64,000 nt of DNA from Candidatus Omnitrophota bacterium (lineage in GTDB: Bacteria; Ratteibacteria; UBA8468; B48-G9; JAFGKM01), in the NCBI GenBank assembly GCA_023819375.1, contig JAMWDI010000003.1, positions 62,001 to 126,000 on the forward strand. Direction: 5' to 3'. Numbering within the stretch: position 1 is the first letter of the stretch; every line of letters starts with the position of its first letter. Below the pieces are notes generated by a model. It worked only from the letters and a program-made list of their open reading frames with translations. It made no database searches and was not told where the DNA came from. The translations under genes were made by a program, and so were the position numbers. This document shows, in pieces, positions 44,718 through 54,921 of the stretch.

Positions 44718-45704
44718 ATGGTGAAAATAGGAATAATAGGAACTGGCGGAATGGGGAGATATCACGCAAATATTTTAAAAAAGATGAATGATGTAAAAAT
44801 TGTTTCTGCATGTGATGTTAACATTGACTCTTTGAACTCTTTTAAAAATGAATTTGGTATTGAAGAGATCTATACTGATTTTAAAGAATTGCTTAAAAAA
44901 TCAGATGTGGATGCAATTATATGTGCAACACCAACTCATCTACATTATGAGATTGTTGTTAAAGCAGCAAAATCAAAAAAACATATATTTTGTGAAAAAC
45001 CAATCGCTATAAATTTAAGACAAGCAGAAAAAATGATAGAAGAATGTGAAAAAAACAATGTAATTTTCCAAATTGGTTATGTGAGAAGATTTGATGAAGA
45101 ATGGTTGAAATTTAAAGAACTTATGGATAAAAAAATTATTGGAAGACCAGTTATATGGCAACAGATATGGGGCGGAAGCGGACCTTCTTCTGATTGGTTC
45201 TATGACATTAAAAAAGGAATGGGACCTTTTGTAGATGGAGCAGTTCATTCTTACGATTTTGCTATTTATACATTTGGAAAAGTTAAAAAAGTAAAAAGTT
45301 CTCTTTTAAAATTTAAAAAATTTACTTCACCAGATACAGGGGTTGTTAGTGTTGAATTTGAAGGTGGAGATATACTTGTTCTATGTTGGAGTTGGGGTCT
45401 TCCTAAAAATGTTTCTTCTCAATATCTTCATCAGGCACTTGGCCCCGAAGGAGTTTTAATTTTTGCTGGTTATCAAGATGAGAAAGAAAAATATTTTGTT
45501 GTGAGGAAGGAGAAAGGAGAAGAAAAAATAGGTCCTATCCCATTAAATTCTCTTGTTATTGGATTTGAAAAACAAATGAGTCATTTTATTGAATGTATAA
45601 AAGATAATAAAAAACCCATTGTTTCTGGCATTGATGGTTATGAATCATTAAAAGTTGCTTTCCAAGTTATAAAAAATTGGTTTACGAGGTCAGACCTTGT
45701 ATAA
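44718..45704 (+). CDS. Gfo/Idh/MocA family oxidoreductase
   Basis: KIGIIGTGGMGRYHANIL, AIICATPTHLHYEIVVKAAKSKKHIFCEKPIA. Confidence 0.94.
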   Translation: MVKIGIIGTGGMGRYHANILKKMNDVKIVSACDVNIDSLNSFKNEFGIEEIYTDFKELLKKSDVDAIICATPTHLHYEIVVKAAKSKKHIFCEKPIAINLRQAEKMIEECEKNNVIFQIGYVRRFDEEWLKFKELMDKKIIGRPVIWQQIWGGSGPSSDWFYDIKKGMGPFVDGAVHSYDFAIYTFGKVKKVKSSLLKFKKFTSPDTGVVSVEFEGGDILVLCWSWGLPKNVSSQYLHQALGPEGVLIFAGYQDEKEKYFVVRKEKGEEKIGPIPLNSLVIGFEKQMSHFIECIKDNKKPIVSGIDGYESLKVAFQVIKNWFTRSDLV

Positions 45705-45717
45705 ACGTATAGAAAAG

Positions 45718-45790
45718 TGGGCGGTACAGGATTTGAACCTGTGACCTCTTCCTTGTGAAGGAAGCGCTCTAACCGCTGAGCTAACCGCCC
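45718..45790 (-). tRNA. tRNA-Val (anticodon CAC)
   Basis: Minus-strand GGGCGGT-TA-GCTCAGCGGTTAGAGC-G-CTTCC-TTCACAA-GGAAG-AGGTC-ACAGG-TTCAAAT-CCTGT-ACCGCCC-A; CCA not encoded. Confidence 0.95.
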
Positions 45791-46815
45791 AAATTTTTTA
45801 TTTCTTCTGGTTTTAAAATTCCCCTTTCTGTAATAAAACCTGTTATTAAATAATTCGGTGTTATATCAAAAGCAGGATTAAAAACTTTAGATTTTTTAGG
45901 ACATATATATTTCCCATTCATTTTTTTTATTTCGTTTTGATCTCTTTCTTCTATAGGTATTTGACTTCCATCTTCAATATTGAAATCAAAAGTAGAAAAA
46001 GGCACTGCTACGTAAAACGGAATTTTATGATAATTTGCCAGAACTGCCAGAGAGTAAGTTCCAATCTTATTTGCTATATCTCCATTTCTTGCAACTCTAT
46101 CTGCTCCTACAATTACAATATCAATTAACCCTCTACTCATTAAAAATCCTGCCATGTTGTCACATATAAGTGTATAGGAGATTCTATTTTTTTCAAGTTC
46201 CCAACAAGTTAATCGTGCTCCCTGTAAAACAGGTCTTGTTTCATCAACATATACATGAATTTTTTTTCCTTTTTCTTTGGCAACATAAATTGGTGCAAGG
46301 GCCGTTCCAAATCCAGTTGTTGCAAGTCCACCAGCATTGCAATGTGTTAAAATGTTCATTCCATCTTTTATTAACTTTTCACCATTTTCTCCTATTTTGT
46401 AACAAGCCTCTAAATCTTCTTTGTAAATTTTTTCAGCTTCCTCTAATAATCTTTTCTTTAATTGTTCTTTTGTAAAATTCTTTGCGTTTTTAATTATTTT
46501 TTCCATTCTATCAAGTGCATAAAACAAGTTGTAGGCAGTAGGTCTTGTTTTTTTTAATAATTTAATATCTTTTTCTATTTCTTTTTTTAACTTTTCAATC
46601 GGTAATTTTTCATTTTCTAAAAAGGACACAACAACTCCATAGGCAGAAATACACCCGATTAAAGGGGCTCCCCTTACTTTTAATTTTTTAATCGCATCAT
46701 AAACTTTTTTAAGTGTATCAAGTTTTACAATAATTTCTTTTTCCGGCAATTTTCTCTGATCTATTATAAAAAGTCCATTTTTCCACCAGAATGGTTTTAC
46801 AGGTCTTTTTTCCAT
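45781..46815 (-). CDS. mtnA: S-methyl-5-thioribose-1-phosphate isomerase
   Basis: KKLKVRGAPLIGCISAYGVV, THCNAGGLATTGFGTALAPI, VYVDETRPVLQGARLT, VIVGADRVARNGDIANKIGTYSLAV. Confidence 0.95.
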   Translation of the reverse strand: MEKRPVKPFWWKNGLFIIDQRKLPEKEIIVKLDTLKKVYDAIKKLKVRGAPLIGCISAYGVVVSFLENEKLPIEKLKKEIEKDIKLLKKTRPTAYNLFYALDRMEKIIKNAKNFTKEQLKKRLLEEAEKIYKEDLEACYKIGENGEKLIKDGMNILTHCNAGGLATTGFGTALAPIYVAKEKGKKIHVYVDETRPVLQGARLTCWELEKNRISYTLICDNMAGFLMSRGLIDIVIVGADRVARNGDIANKIGTYSLAVLANYHKIPFYVAVPFSTFDFNIEDGSQIPIEERDQNEIKKMNGKYICPKKSKVFNPAFDITPNYLITGFITERGILKPEEIKNLGG

Positions 46816-46818
46816 ATT

Positions 46819-49800
46819 TTAAAATACTGGATGTAAAGAATCGTCTCCAAGTATTTTTCTAATTTCTTCAATAAATTCTTCATTTAAATCAATTCCAAGA
46901 TTTCTTGGTTTTATTTTTACTTTTTTATTTCCATCTGAAATTATATTTATAAAAACAGGGTAGTTCCCATTAAATTTTATTAAAATTTCTTTAATCTTTA
47001 CAAGTTTTTCGTTTTCAATTGGCAATTTTAGATCTATTTCTATCTTTTTTAAGAATTTTTCCTTGACATTATTTACATTTGCCACATCATCAACAATAAT
47101 TTTTATTTCTTCTCCTTCTTTTTTTAATTTCCCTTTTACAAAAATTAGGCTGTTTACTCTTATTATTGTAGAATATTCATTATATATATTAGGATAAAAT
47201 AAAGCAATTATTTTTCCATCCATATTTTCAATTTCTCCTATCGCCATTTTTTCACCTTTTTTTCTTGTTGTTGTTCTTTTAATATCGGTTAGAATGCCAC
47301 CCCATATTACTTCTTCTCCTTCTTTTATTTTTTCTATATAATTTAAAGGCATTGAATAAATTTTTATCAAAGGAATATATTTTTCTACCGGATGTCCCGA
47401 AAGATAAACGCCAAGCATTTCTTTTTCATAAGTTAGTAATTTTATTTGAGGCCATTCTGGAAGTGAAGTTATTGCTTCTTTATTCAATGTTGGAATTAAT
47501 TTTTTTGTTTCTTTTGATGTAAAAATTTCAAATTGATTTCCATCCTTTACTTTTTGCATTTTTGAACCATGTTCAATAGCATCATCTATCATTGCGAAAA
47601 GTTGGGAACGCGGTATTTCTAAATAATCAAAAGCGCCAGCTTTAACTAAACTTTCTATAACTTTTTTGTTTACACTTCTTAAATTTACTCTTTCACAAAA
47701 ATCATATAAAGAAATAAATTTCCCAGATTTTCTACTTTCTAAAATTGACTTAACAGCAGCAGAACCAACATTTTTTATTGCTGCCAACCCAAAAATTATA
47801 TCATTCCCAAAGATTTTAAATTTTTCATCACTTTCACAAATATCAGGTGGTAAAACCCATATATTCATTCTTTCGCATTCTTCAATATACTCTGCTATTT
47901 TATCACTATTTCCTATTTCACTATTTAATAGTGCTGTCATAAATTCAAGAGGATAATGGGCTTTCAAATAGGCTGTTTGATAAGAAATTAAAGCATATCC
48001 TGCACTGTGGGACTTATTGAAGCCATAACCAGCAAATTTTGATATATTTTCAAATATTTTTTCTGCTACTTCTTTTGAAATTCCATTGGAAAGTGCTCCT
48101 TTAATAAATTTCTCTCTCATTTTTTCCATTTCTTCTGGAATTTTTTTACCCATCGCTTTTCTTAATATATCCGCTTCTCCCATAGTAAAATTTGCAAGTT
48201 TATTTGCTATCTGCATAACCTGTTCCTGATATAGAATTACACCATAAGTTGATTTTAAAATGGGCTCAAGTAGAGGATGGTCATACTTAATTTTAGATGG
48301 ATCTTTTTTTCTTTCAATATATTCTCTTACCATGCCACTTTTCATTGGTCCAGGTCTGTACAAAGCAAGAACAGCAATTATATCTTCAAATTTTTGTGGT
48401 TGAATTTCTTTTAGAAGATTGCGCATACCTGCGCTTTCAAGTTGGAATACTCCTATTGTTTCACCTTTAGAAAGGAGTTGATATGTTTTTTCGTCGTCAA
48501 GTGGGAATTCCTTAATTTCTATTTTTTTTCTTTCTTTAATGAGATTTAATGTGTCTTCTATAACAGAAAGAGTTTTAAGCCCAAGGATATCTATTTTTAA
48601 AAGTCCAATTTTTTCTATACATTCAAATTCATATTGTGTTGCAATTTCTCCATTTGGTCCTTTAAATAGAGGTACATATTCAGATACAGGGTTTTCAGTT
48701 ATAACAATTCCTGCTGCATGAATTGATGAATGTCTTGCAAGACCTTCCAGTTTTAAGGATATATCAAATAATTGTTTAATTTTTTCGTCATTTTCCATCA
48801 ATTCTCTTATTTCAGGATTTAAACTTACTTCTTCTTTCAATGTTTCACCATATTCATGTGTAATAAGTTTTGCTATTTTATCAACTTCAGAATAAGAGAA
48901 TCCAAGAGCCCTTCCTACGTCTCTTACAACTGCTCTTGCCTGAAGTGTTCCATAAGTCCCTATTTGACAGACATTTTCCTCTCCATACTTTTCTCTTATA
49001 TACTGGATAATTTCGTCTCTTCTTCTATCACAAAAATCTATATCTATATCTGGCAAACTGATCCTTTCAGGATTTAAAAATCTTTCAAATATGAGATTAT
49101 AAGTTATAGGGTTAATCTGAGTAATGTCAAGGAGATATGCTATTAAACTTCCTGCTGCTGAACCTCTACCAGGTCCTACTTTAATACCTCTTCTTTTTGC
49201 TTCATTAACAAAATCGTGAATTATTAAAAAATATCCTGAAAAGCCCATTTGTTTAATAATCTTGAATTCATAAGAAACTCTTTTTATTATTTCATTTTCA
49301 CTTTCTACATCAAAATTTTCAATTTCAATCCCAAATTTGTCTTTCAACCCTTTTTTAATCAAATCTGCAAGATATTCGTCAATATCCTTATTTGAAGGTG
49401 GATTAAATTTAGGGAGAAAATATTTATCAAAATCAAGGGCAAGGTTACATTTTTCAACGATTTCCTTTACAGTTTCTATGGCTTCTGGTAATTCTTTAAA
49501 TGTTTCAATCATTTCTTCAGGACTTTTAAAATAAATCTGATTTGTTTGAAATCTAAATCTATTAGGATCATCTATTTTTGTTTGAGTTTGAATACATAAT
49601 AAAACCTGATGAGCAAATTCATCTTCTTTGTAAAGATAATGACAATCATTTGTCGCAACAGGTTTAATTCCGGTTTTTTTACATATTTCAAGAAGTTGAG
49701 GTATTATTTTTTTCTCTTCTGGTAAATTTAATAACATTATTTCTATGTAAAAATTTCCTTTCCCAAAAATTTCTGAATATGTTCCTGCAATTTCAAGTGC

Positions 49801-50265
49801 TTTTTGAAATTCGTCATTTTTTAAATACCACGCAATTTCACCCTGAAGACACCCAGAAAGTCCAATTAAGCCTTTTGAGTAAGTTGATAAAACTTCTTTG
49901 TCTATTCTTGGTTTATAATAAATGCCCTCAAGGTAAGAAATAGTAGAAAGTTTCATAAGGTTTTTATAACCCTCTCTATCTTTTGCAAGCAAGGTTAAAT
50001 GGTATGGGAAGCGTTTTTCTCCTTCTAATTTTCTATCAAATCTTGATTTTTGTGCAACATACATTTCACTTCCAACTATAGGTTTAATACCATTTTCTAT
50101 ACATGTGGTATAAAACTTAATTGCACCTGCTAAAGTTCCGTGGTCAGTAATAGCAAGGGCTCTCATTTTCATTCTATGGGCAAGAGAAACAACTTCTTCT
50201 ATTCTACACATTCCATCAAGCAAACTATATTCAGTATGCAGATGAAGATGAACAAAATCTTTCAT
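46819..50265 (-). CDS. dnaE: DNA polymerase III alpha subunit
   Basis: PHP domain FVHLHLHTEYSLLDGM, PDIDIDFCDRRRDEIIQYI, GKKIPEEMEKMREKFI, FNKSHSAGYALISYQTAYLKAHYPLEFM. Confidence 0.97.
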   Translation of the reverse strand: MKDFVHLHLHTEYSLLDGMCRIEEVVSLAHRMKMRALAITDHGTLAGAIKFYTTCIENGIKPIVGSEMYVAQKSRFDRKLEGEKRFPYHLTLLAKDREGYKNLMKLSTISYLEGIYYKPRIDKEVLSTYSKGLIGLSGCLQGEIAWYLKNDEFQKALEIAGTYSEIFGKGNFYIEIMLLNLPEEKKIIPQLLEICKKTGIKPVATNDCHYLYKEDEFAHQVLLCIQTQTKIDDPNRFRFQTNQIYFKSPEEMIETFKELPEAIETVKEIVEKCNLALDFDKYFLPKFNPPSNKDIDEYLADLIKKGLKDKFGIEIENFDVESENEIIKRVSYEFKIIKQMGFSGYFLIIHDFVNEAKRRGIKVGPGRGSAAGSLIAYLLDITQINPITYNLIFERFLNPERISLPDIDIDFCDRRRDEIIQYIREKYGEENVCQIGTYGTLQARAVVRDVGRALGFSYSEVDKIAKLITHEYGETLKEEVSLNPEIRELMENDEKIKQLFDISLKLEGLARHSSIHAAGIVITENPVSEYVPLFKGPNGEIATQYEFECIEKIGLLKIDILGLKTLSVIEDTLNLIKERKKIEIKEFPLDDEKTYQLLSKGETIGVFQLESAGMRNLLKEIQPQKFEDIIAVLALYRPGPMKSGMVREYIERKKDPSKIKYDHPLLEPILKSTYGVILYQEQVMQIANKLANFTMGEADILRKAMGKKIPEEMEKMREKFIKGALSNGISKEVAEKIFENISKFAGYGFNKSHSAGYALISYQTAYLKAHYPLEFMTALLNSEIGNSDKIAEYIEECERMNIWVLPPDICESDEKFKIFGNDIIFGLAAIKNVGSAAVKSILESRKSGKFISLYDFCERVNLRSVNKKVIESLVKAGAFDYLEIPRSQLFAMIDDAIEHGSKMQKVKDGNQFEIFTSKETKKLIPTLNKEAITSLPEWPQIKLLTYEKEMLGVYLSGHPVEKYIPLIKIYSMPLNYIEKIKEGEEVIWGGILTDIKRTTTRKKGEKMAIGEIENMDGKIIALFYPNIYNEYSTIIRVNSLIFVKGKLKKEGEEIKIIVDDVANVNNVKEKFLKKIEIDLKLPIENEKLVKIKEILIKFNGNYPVFINIISDGNKKVKIKPRNLGIDLNEEFIEEIRKILGDDSLHPVF

Positions 50266-51422
50266 TTTTCCTTTTGTAATTTTTTAACTGTTTGATATAT
50301 TTTACCCTCTGTTTTTATTCCTGGGGCAATTGCAATTTCAACAAGTTGCATTTCTTTAATATTTTTTGCCCCAAGACAAGCCATTGAAAGTTTTAAGGCT
50401 CCGATTAGATTTTGACTTCCATCATCAACTCTTGCAGGGCCAAAAAGAATTTCTTTTAAAGTTCCAAATGTTCCTACTTTTATTCTTGTCCCTCTTGGCA
50501 AGTTTTCATCACTTGTAGCCATACCCCAGTGATAACCTCTACCAGGTGATTCTTCAGCCTTAACAAGTGCGGAACCAATCATAACTGCATCTGCTCCACA
50601 TGCAAATGCTTTACATATGTCTCCACTTGTTACCATTCCACCATCTGTTATTATTGGAACATATCTTCCTGTTTTTTTAAAATAAAAATCTCTTGCTGCA
50701 GCACAATCACACGTTGCAGTTACTTGAGGGACTCCTATCCCTAAAACTTCTCTTGTTGTACAAGCAGCCCCTGGCCCTATACCTACAAGAATTCCTTGCA
50801 CTCCTGCTTCCATAAGTTCATATGCAACTTCAAAAGTCACACAATTGCCGACTATAACAGGAATTTTTGCTTTTTTACAGAAAGAATGTAAATCTAATGG
50901 TTTATATTTTGAAGAAATATGTTTAACAGTTGTAACAGTGGACTGGACAACAAAAATATCAACTCCACAATTTTGAGCAATATCAAGATATCTTTCTGCA
51001 AAAAGTGGAATACAACTTACAGCACATATGACATTTTCCTTTTTTATTTCGTATATTCTCTGTTCTATCAATTTTTCTTTTACAGGCTCTTTATAAATGT
51101 TTTGAATAATTCTTGTTGACTCTTCTTGGCTTGAGGAAATAATTTCCTTTATAACACTATAAGGATCTTCGTATCTTGTGTAAATACCCATAAGATTTAA
51201 TACAGCAATTCCACCCATTTTGCCGAAAAGAACAGCAAATTTAGGATCTACAACTCCATCCATTGCAGCAGCAAAAATTGGAATTTTAAGTTTATAACCA
51301 CCTATTTCTGTTGTAATATCAACTTCTTCTGGATTTAAAGTCACAGTCCCTGGTACAAGAGAAATGTCGTCAAATCCATAACAAACTCTTGCTTTCCTAT
51401 TTATCCCTATCCACATTGCCAT
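50262..51422 (-). CDS. IMP dehydrogenase-related protein (GuaB3-like, no CBS domains)
   Basis: YGFDDISLVPGTVTLNPEEVDITTEI, VGIGPGAACTTREVLGIGVPQ, FACGADAVMIGSALVKAEESPGRGYHWGMA; 386 aa. Confidence 0.88.
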   Translation of the reverse strand: MAMWIGINRKARVCYGFDDISLVPGTVTLNPEEVDITTEIGGYKLKIPIFAAAMDGVVDPKFAVLFGKMGGIAVLNLMGIYTRYEDPYSVIKEIISSSQEESTRIIQNIYKEPVKEKLIEQRIYEIKKENVICAVSCIPLFAERYLDIAQNCGVDIFVVQSTVTTVKHISSKYKPLDLHSFCKKAKIPVIVGNCVTFEVAYELMEAGVQGILVGIGPGAACTTREVLGIGVPQVTATCDCAAARDFYFKKTGRYVPIITDGGMVTSGDICKAFACGADAVMIGSALVKAEESPGRGYHWGMATSDENLPRGTRIKVGTFGTLKEILFGPARVDDGSQNLIGALKLSMACLGAKNIKEMQLVEIAIAPGIKTEGKIYQTVKKLQKEK

Positions 51423-52281
51423 TTTTTCCTCCTTGCTTTAAATTTTTAATAATTTTATATAATTCATATATTTCTTCAGGAATTAACTGTTCAACCCTTT
51501 TTTCTGGAGAAATTCCAATTTTTTTAATTTCCTGTTCAAGCAATTCTTTTTCAATTTTAAAAACCTTTTTTATCACATTTGTAAGTTTTTTTCTTCTATA
51601 ACTGAAAATAAGAGGTAAAAACTCAAAAAACTTTTTTTCATTGTCAATTTCAAATCTTGGTTTTTCTAACGGTAAAATTTTAACAACAACTGATTCAACT
51701 TTTGGTTTTGGATAGAATATATTTTTATTTAAAGAATAACATATCTTCGTGTCTGTGTAAATATATAAAAGAACTGAAATAGAACTATACTGTTTTGTGC
51801 CAACTTTTCCAACAAATTTTTCACCTACTTCTTTCTGCACCGTTAAAAGAGCAAGTTTTATTTTTTTGTAAAATTTTAAAATATGAAAAAGAATAGGTGT
51901 GCTTAGGTAATAAGGAGTATTTCCAATAACTTTTACTTTTCCTTTAAAGGAATTCCAAAAATTTTCATCTGTGTTGAGAAAATCAGATTTTATTAAATGA
52001 AAATTTTCACAATTTGAAAAATTTTTTTCTAATATTCTACAGAAATTTTCGTCAATTTCAAAACCATAATATTCTTTTGCAATTTTTACAATTCCTTCAG
52101 TCAAAGCACCTAAGCCAGGCCCAATTTCAATAACAACGTCATTTTTTTTTAATTCTGCAAATGATAAAATTTTGTCTCTTGCATTTTTGTCAATAAGAAA
52201 ATGCTGTCCAAGATATTTTTTAATATTAATTTCTCCGTTATCTATAAGTTTTTTAATTTCTCTTAAAGTAAAAAACTTCAT
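51397..52281 (-). CDS. rsmA: 16S rRNA dimethyladenosine transferase
   Basis: KKYLGQHFLIDKNARDKIL, VIEIGPGLGALTEGI, VIGNTPYYLSTPILFHIL, FSYRRKKLTNVI. Confidence 0.95.
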   Translation of the reverse strand: MKFFTLREIKKLIDNGEINIKKYLGQHFLIDKNARDKILSFAELKKNDVVIEIGPGLGALTEGIVKIAKEYYGFEIDENFCRILEKNFSNCENFHLIKSDFLNTDENFWNSFKGKVKVIGNTPYYLSTPILFHILKFYKKIKLALLTVQKEVGEKFVGKVGTKQYSSISVLLYIYTDTKICYSLNKNIFYPKPKVESVVVKILPLEKPRFEIDNEKKFFEFLPLIFSYRRKKLTNVIKKVFKIEKELLEQEIKKIGISPEKRVEQLIPEEIYELYKIIKNLKQGGKNGNVDRDK

Positions 52282-52283
52282 TT

Positions 52284-53249
52284 TTATAAAAGGTATTTAA
52301 CAAGGAATTTGTAAGCGCATATAAAACTTTCTGGATTTGCTTTATTTTGATACGCAATATCAAAAGCAGTTCCATGTCCTGGGCTTGTTCTTTTTAATTT
52401 TATACCACCTGTAAAATTAATCATTTTGTTAAAGTAGAATGTTTTAAGAGGTATAAGTGCTTGATCATGATAAATGGTTATAATAAGATCAAATTCTTTC
52501 CTGAAAATAGAATCAGCAGGGAAGGGGCCTTTTATGTCTATTCCGTATTTTCTAATTTTTTCAATTGCAGGTTTTATAATTTTTATTTCTTCATCACCTA
52601 AAAGGCCATCTTCTCCTGCATGAGGATTAAGTCCACAAATAGCAATTTTAGGGTTTTTTATTTTTAACATTTTTAAGAATTCATAACCAATCTTTGTTTT
52701 TTCAATAATTAATTTTTCATTCAGATAAAGAAAAACTTCTTTCAAAGGAATATGAATTGTTAAGAGTAAAACCTTATATTTTCCTGCAATCATTATCATT
52801 GCATAATTTTTTTCTTTCAATTTTTCTGCAAGTAATTCTGTATGTCCTGGATAGTTATATCCTGCAAGAGACCAGCTCTTTTTTGAAATAGGAAGTGTTA
52901 CAAGCCCTTGTATAATTTTTTTTCTCCATAAATCAATACCCGAGATAACATAATTAAAAGAGGCTTTTCCACATATTTCATTGTCACAGCCGATAGGAAA
53001 ATTTTTGTTTTTAATTATTTCAGAAGGATATATATTCAAAAAATTTTCTTCAATTTCTTCACTTTTTGTTATTTTTTTTATCCTATAATTTAAATTTAAT
53101 ATTTCAAGATTTTTTTCAATGACTGGAATATCTCCAATTATAAGTGGAAAAAATTTATTAAATTTAATAATTTCTTCATAGCCCTTCAATAAAATTTCAG
53201 GCCCTATTCCTGCAGGGTCTCCAATTGTAATTCCTACAATTTTTTTCAT
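52284..53249 (-). CDS. pdxA: 4-hydroxythreonine-4-phosphate dehydrogenase
   Basis: ITIGDPAGIGPEILLK, LVTLPISKKSW, GYNYPGHTELLAE, CGLNPHAGEDGLLGDEE, YHDQALIPLK. Confidence 0.95.
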   Translation of the reverse strand: MKKIVGITIGDPAGIGPEILLKGYEEIIKFNKFFPLIIGDIPVIEKNLEILNLNYRIKKITKSEEIEENFLNIYPSEIIKNKNFPIGCDNEICGKASFNYVISGIDLWRKKIIQGLVTLPISKKSWSLAGYNYPGHTELLAEKLKEKNYAMIMIAGKYKVLLLTIHIPLKEVFLYLNEKLIIEKTKIGYEFLKMLKIKNPKIAICGLNPHAGEDGLLGDEEIKIIKPAIEKIRKYGIDIKGPFPADSIFRKEFDLIITIYHDQALIPLKTFYFNKMINFTGGIKLKRTSPGHGTAFDIAYQNKANPESFICAYKFLVKYLL

Positions 53250-54043
53250 TGAATAATTTCAATTGGAATAGTTTTTTTTAATTTCTCAATATAATCTTTA
53301 TAAATTTCTGAGTACTTTGTTTTAAAAATTCTTTCTTTTATTTCCTTATATTTTTCATATTTACTCATTTCCATTGAGATTTTGTTTGTAAGGTATATAA
53401 CAATCCATTTCTGGTTAATTTGGAATGGTTCCATAATTGTATTTTTTTCTGCTTTTTCTAATTTTTCAAGAATTTCATTAATAATTTCTGAACTCTTAAG
53501 TTTTGCATATTCCATATCTTTAAGCAATTCCTGATTAAAATTTTTGCTAAAATTTTCTGCCTCTTCTTTATTTTCAAACCATTTAAAATAAAATTCATAT
53601 TCATTCATTTCGTTTCCAATTTTTTCATATTCTCTTGCGATTTCAAGAGGTGTGATTTCAATTTTATCTACGATTTCTTTTTTTATTAATTTTTTTATCT
53701 TCAAATTATTTTTTATTTCTTCCTCAAGTTGTAAACGAGTAATTCCAATACTTTTAAGATAGTTATAAAAATCCTGCAATGAAACAAAATTTTTCTTAAT
53801 TTTTTCAATTTCATTTGCTACTTCTTTTTCATTCACCTCTATCCCTTGTTTTTCTGCTTCGTAAAGAAGTAATCTTTCTTCTATCAAAGTCTTAAAAGCA
53901 AGGGGAAAACTGATATTTCCAATCTGAGATTTTATTAAAATATCCTTTTCAAAAATTGGTTTATTGCCTACAAAAGCCACTATTTTATTTTCACCAGAGA
54001 TAGAAAAAATAAACAGAGACAAAAAAAGAAAAAGTTTTTTCAT
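53246..54043 (-). CDS. SurA N-terminal-domain-like periplasmic chaperone
   Basis: Signal peptide, 'KIVAFVGNKPIFEKDILIKSQ', 'LIEERLLLYEAEKQGIEVNEKEVANEIEKI'. Confidence 0.75.
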   Translation of the reverse strand: MKKLFLFLSLFIFSISGENKIVAFVGNKPIFEKDILIKSQIGNISFPLAFKTLIEERLLLYEAEKQGIEVNEKEVANEIEKIKKNFVSLQDFYNYLKSIGITRLQLEEEIKNNLKIKKLIKKEIVDKIEITPLEIAREYEKIGNEMNEYEFYFKWFENKEEAENFSKNFNQELLKDMEYAKLKSSEIINEILEKLEKAEKNTIMEPFQINQKWIVIYLTNKISMEMSKYEKYKEIKERIFKTKYSEIYKDYIEKLKKTIPIEIIQ

Positions 54044-54921
54044 TTAATTTTCTCCTTAATAACATCTATTATATCTTGGTTTATAGTAACTTTACCTTTT
54101 CCCCTTAAATCTTTTATCAAATTTTCAACCTCTATTTTCTTTTTCTGTGAAAGAAGTATATTTTTTATAAGAGGTAATGCCTCTTCAAGAGTCATAATCC
54201 TTTTTTCAGTTCTTCCAGTAAGTTTTATTATATGATATCCCATTTCTGTTTTTATAATATTTGCCAGCACCTCTCCTGGTTTTAAATTCATAATTAAAGA
54301 TGCTATTTCTGGTTCAAGTTTTTCAACTTCAATCCAACCTATTTCTCCTCTTTTTTCTCTTGTAGATGATATTGATTCTGTTTCTGCAATCTTTTCGAAA
54401 GATTCACCATTTTTTAACCTTTCCAATATTTCATCTGCTTTTTCTTTTGTGCTTACAACTATTTCAGAAATTTGAACTCTTTCTGGAACAACAAATTCTT
54501 CAAGATGGGAATTATAATAATTTTTAATTTCATCCTCAGTAATTTTTATTTTATTGGCAAGAATATTTTCTACAAATTCATGAGTAAGGATTTCCATGTA
54601 ATAGTTTTTCATCTTGCTTTCTATTTTTTTTCTCAATTTTCTTTCATATTTTTTTGCATACTGAAAAAGCAAAATTTGATTTATATAATCATCAATAACA
54701 ATTTTAGGATCAATTAAAGAATATTCCTTATAAACTTCTGGTGAGTTTTTTATTTTTTCTACCAAAGCATCAATTGTAATTCTATAACCATTAACAACTG
54801 CTACAGTTTTTCTTTTTTCCATTATTATTGAAAATATTGCAACTCCTAAAATTAAAATGAAAATGGTTAAAGATAAAATCAAACTTTTCCATTTAGAAAA
54901 AAATACTTTAATTTTTTTCAT
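54040..54921 (-). CDS. PpiC-type peptidyl-prolyl cis-trans isomerase
   Basis: N-terminal TM; parvulin motif VQISEIVVSTKEKADEILERLKNGESFEKIAE...GEIGWIEVEKL...GYHIIKLTG. Confidence 0.9.
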   Translation of the reverse strand: MKKIKVFFSKWKSLILSLTIFILILGVAIFSIIMEKRKTVAVVNGYRITIDALVEKIKNSPEVYKEYSLIDPKIVIDDYINQILLFQYAKKYERKLRKKIESKMKNYYMEILTHEFVENILANKIKITEDEIKNYYNSHLEEFVVPERVQISEIVVSTKEKADEILERLKNGESFEKIAETESISSTREKRGEIGWIEVEKLEPEIASLIMNLKPGEVLANIIKTEMGYHIIKLTGRTEKRIMTLEEALPLIKNILLSQKKKIEVENLIKDLRGKGKVTINQDIIDVIKEKIK

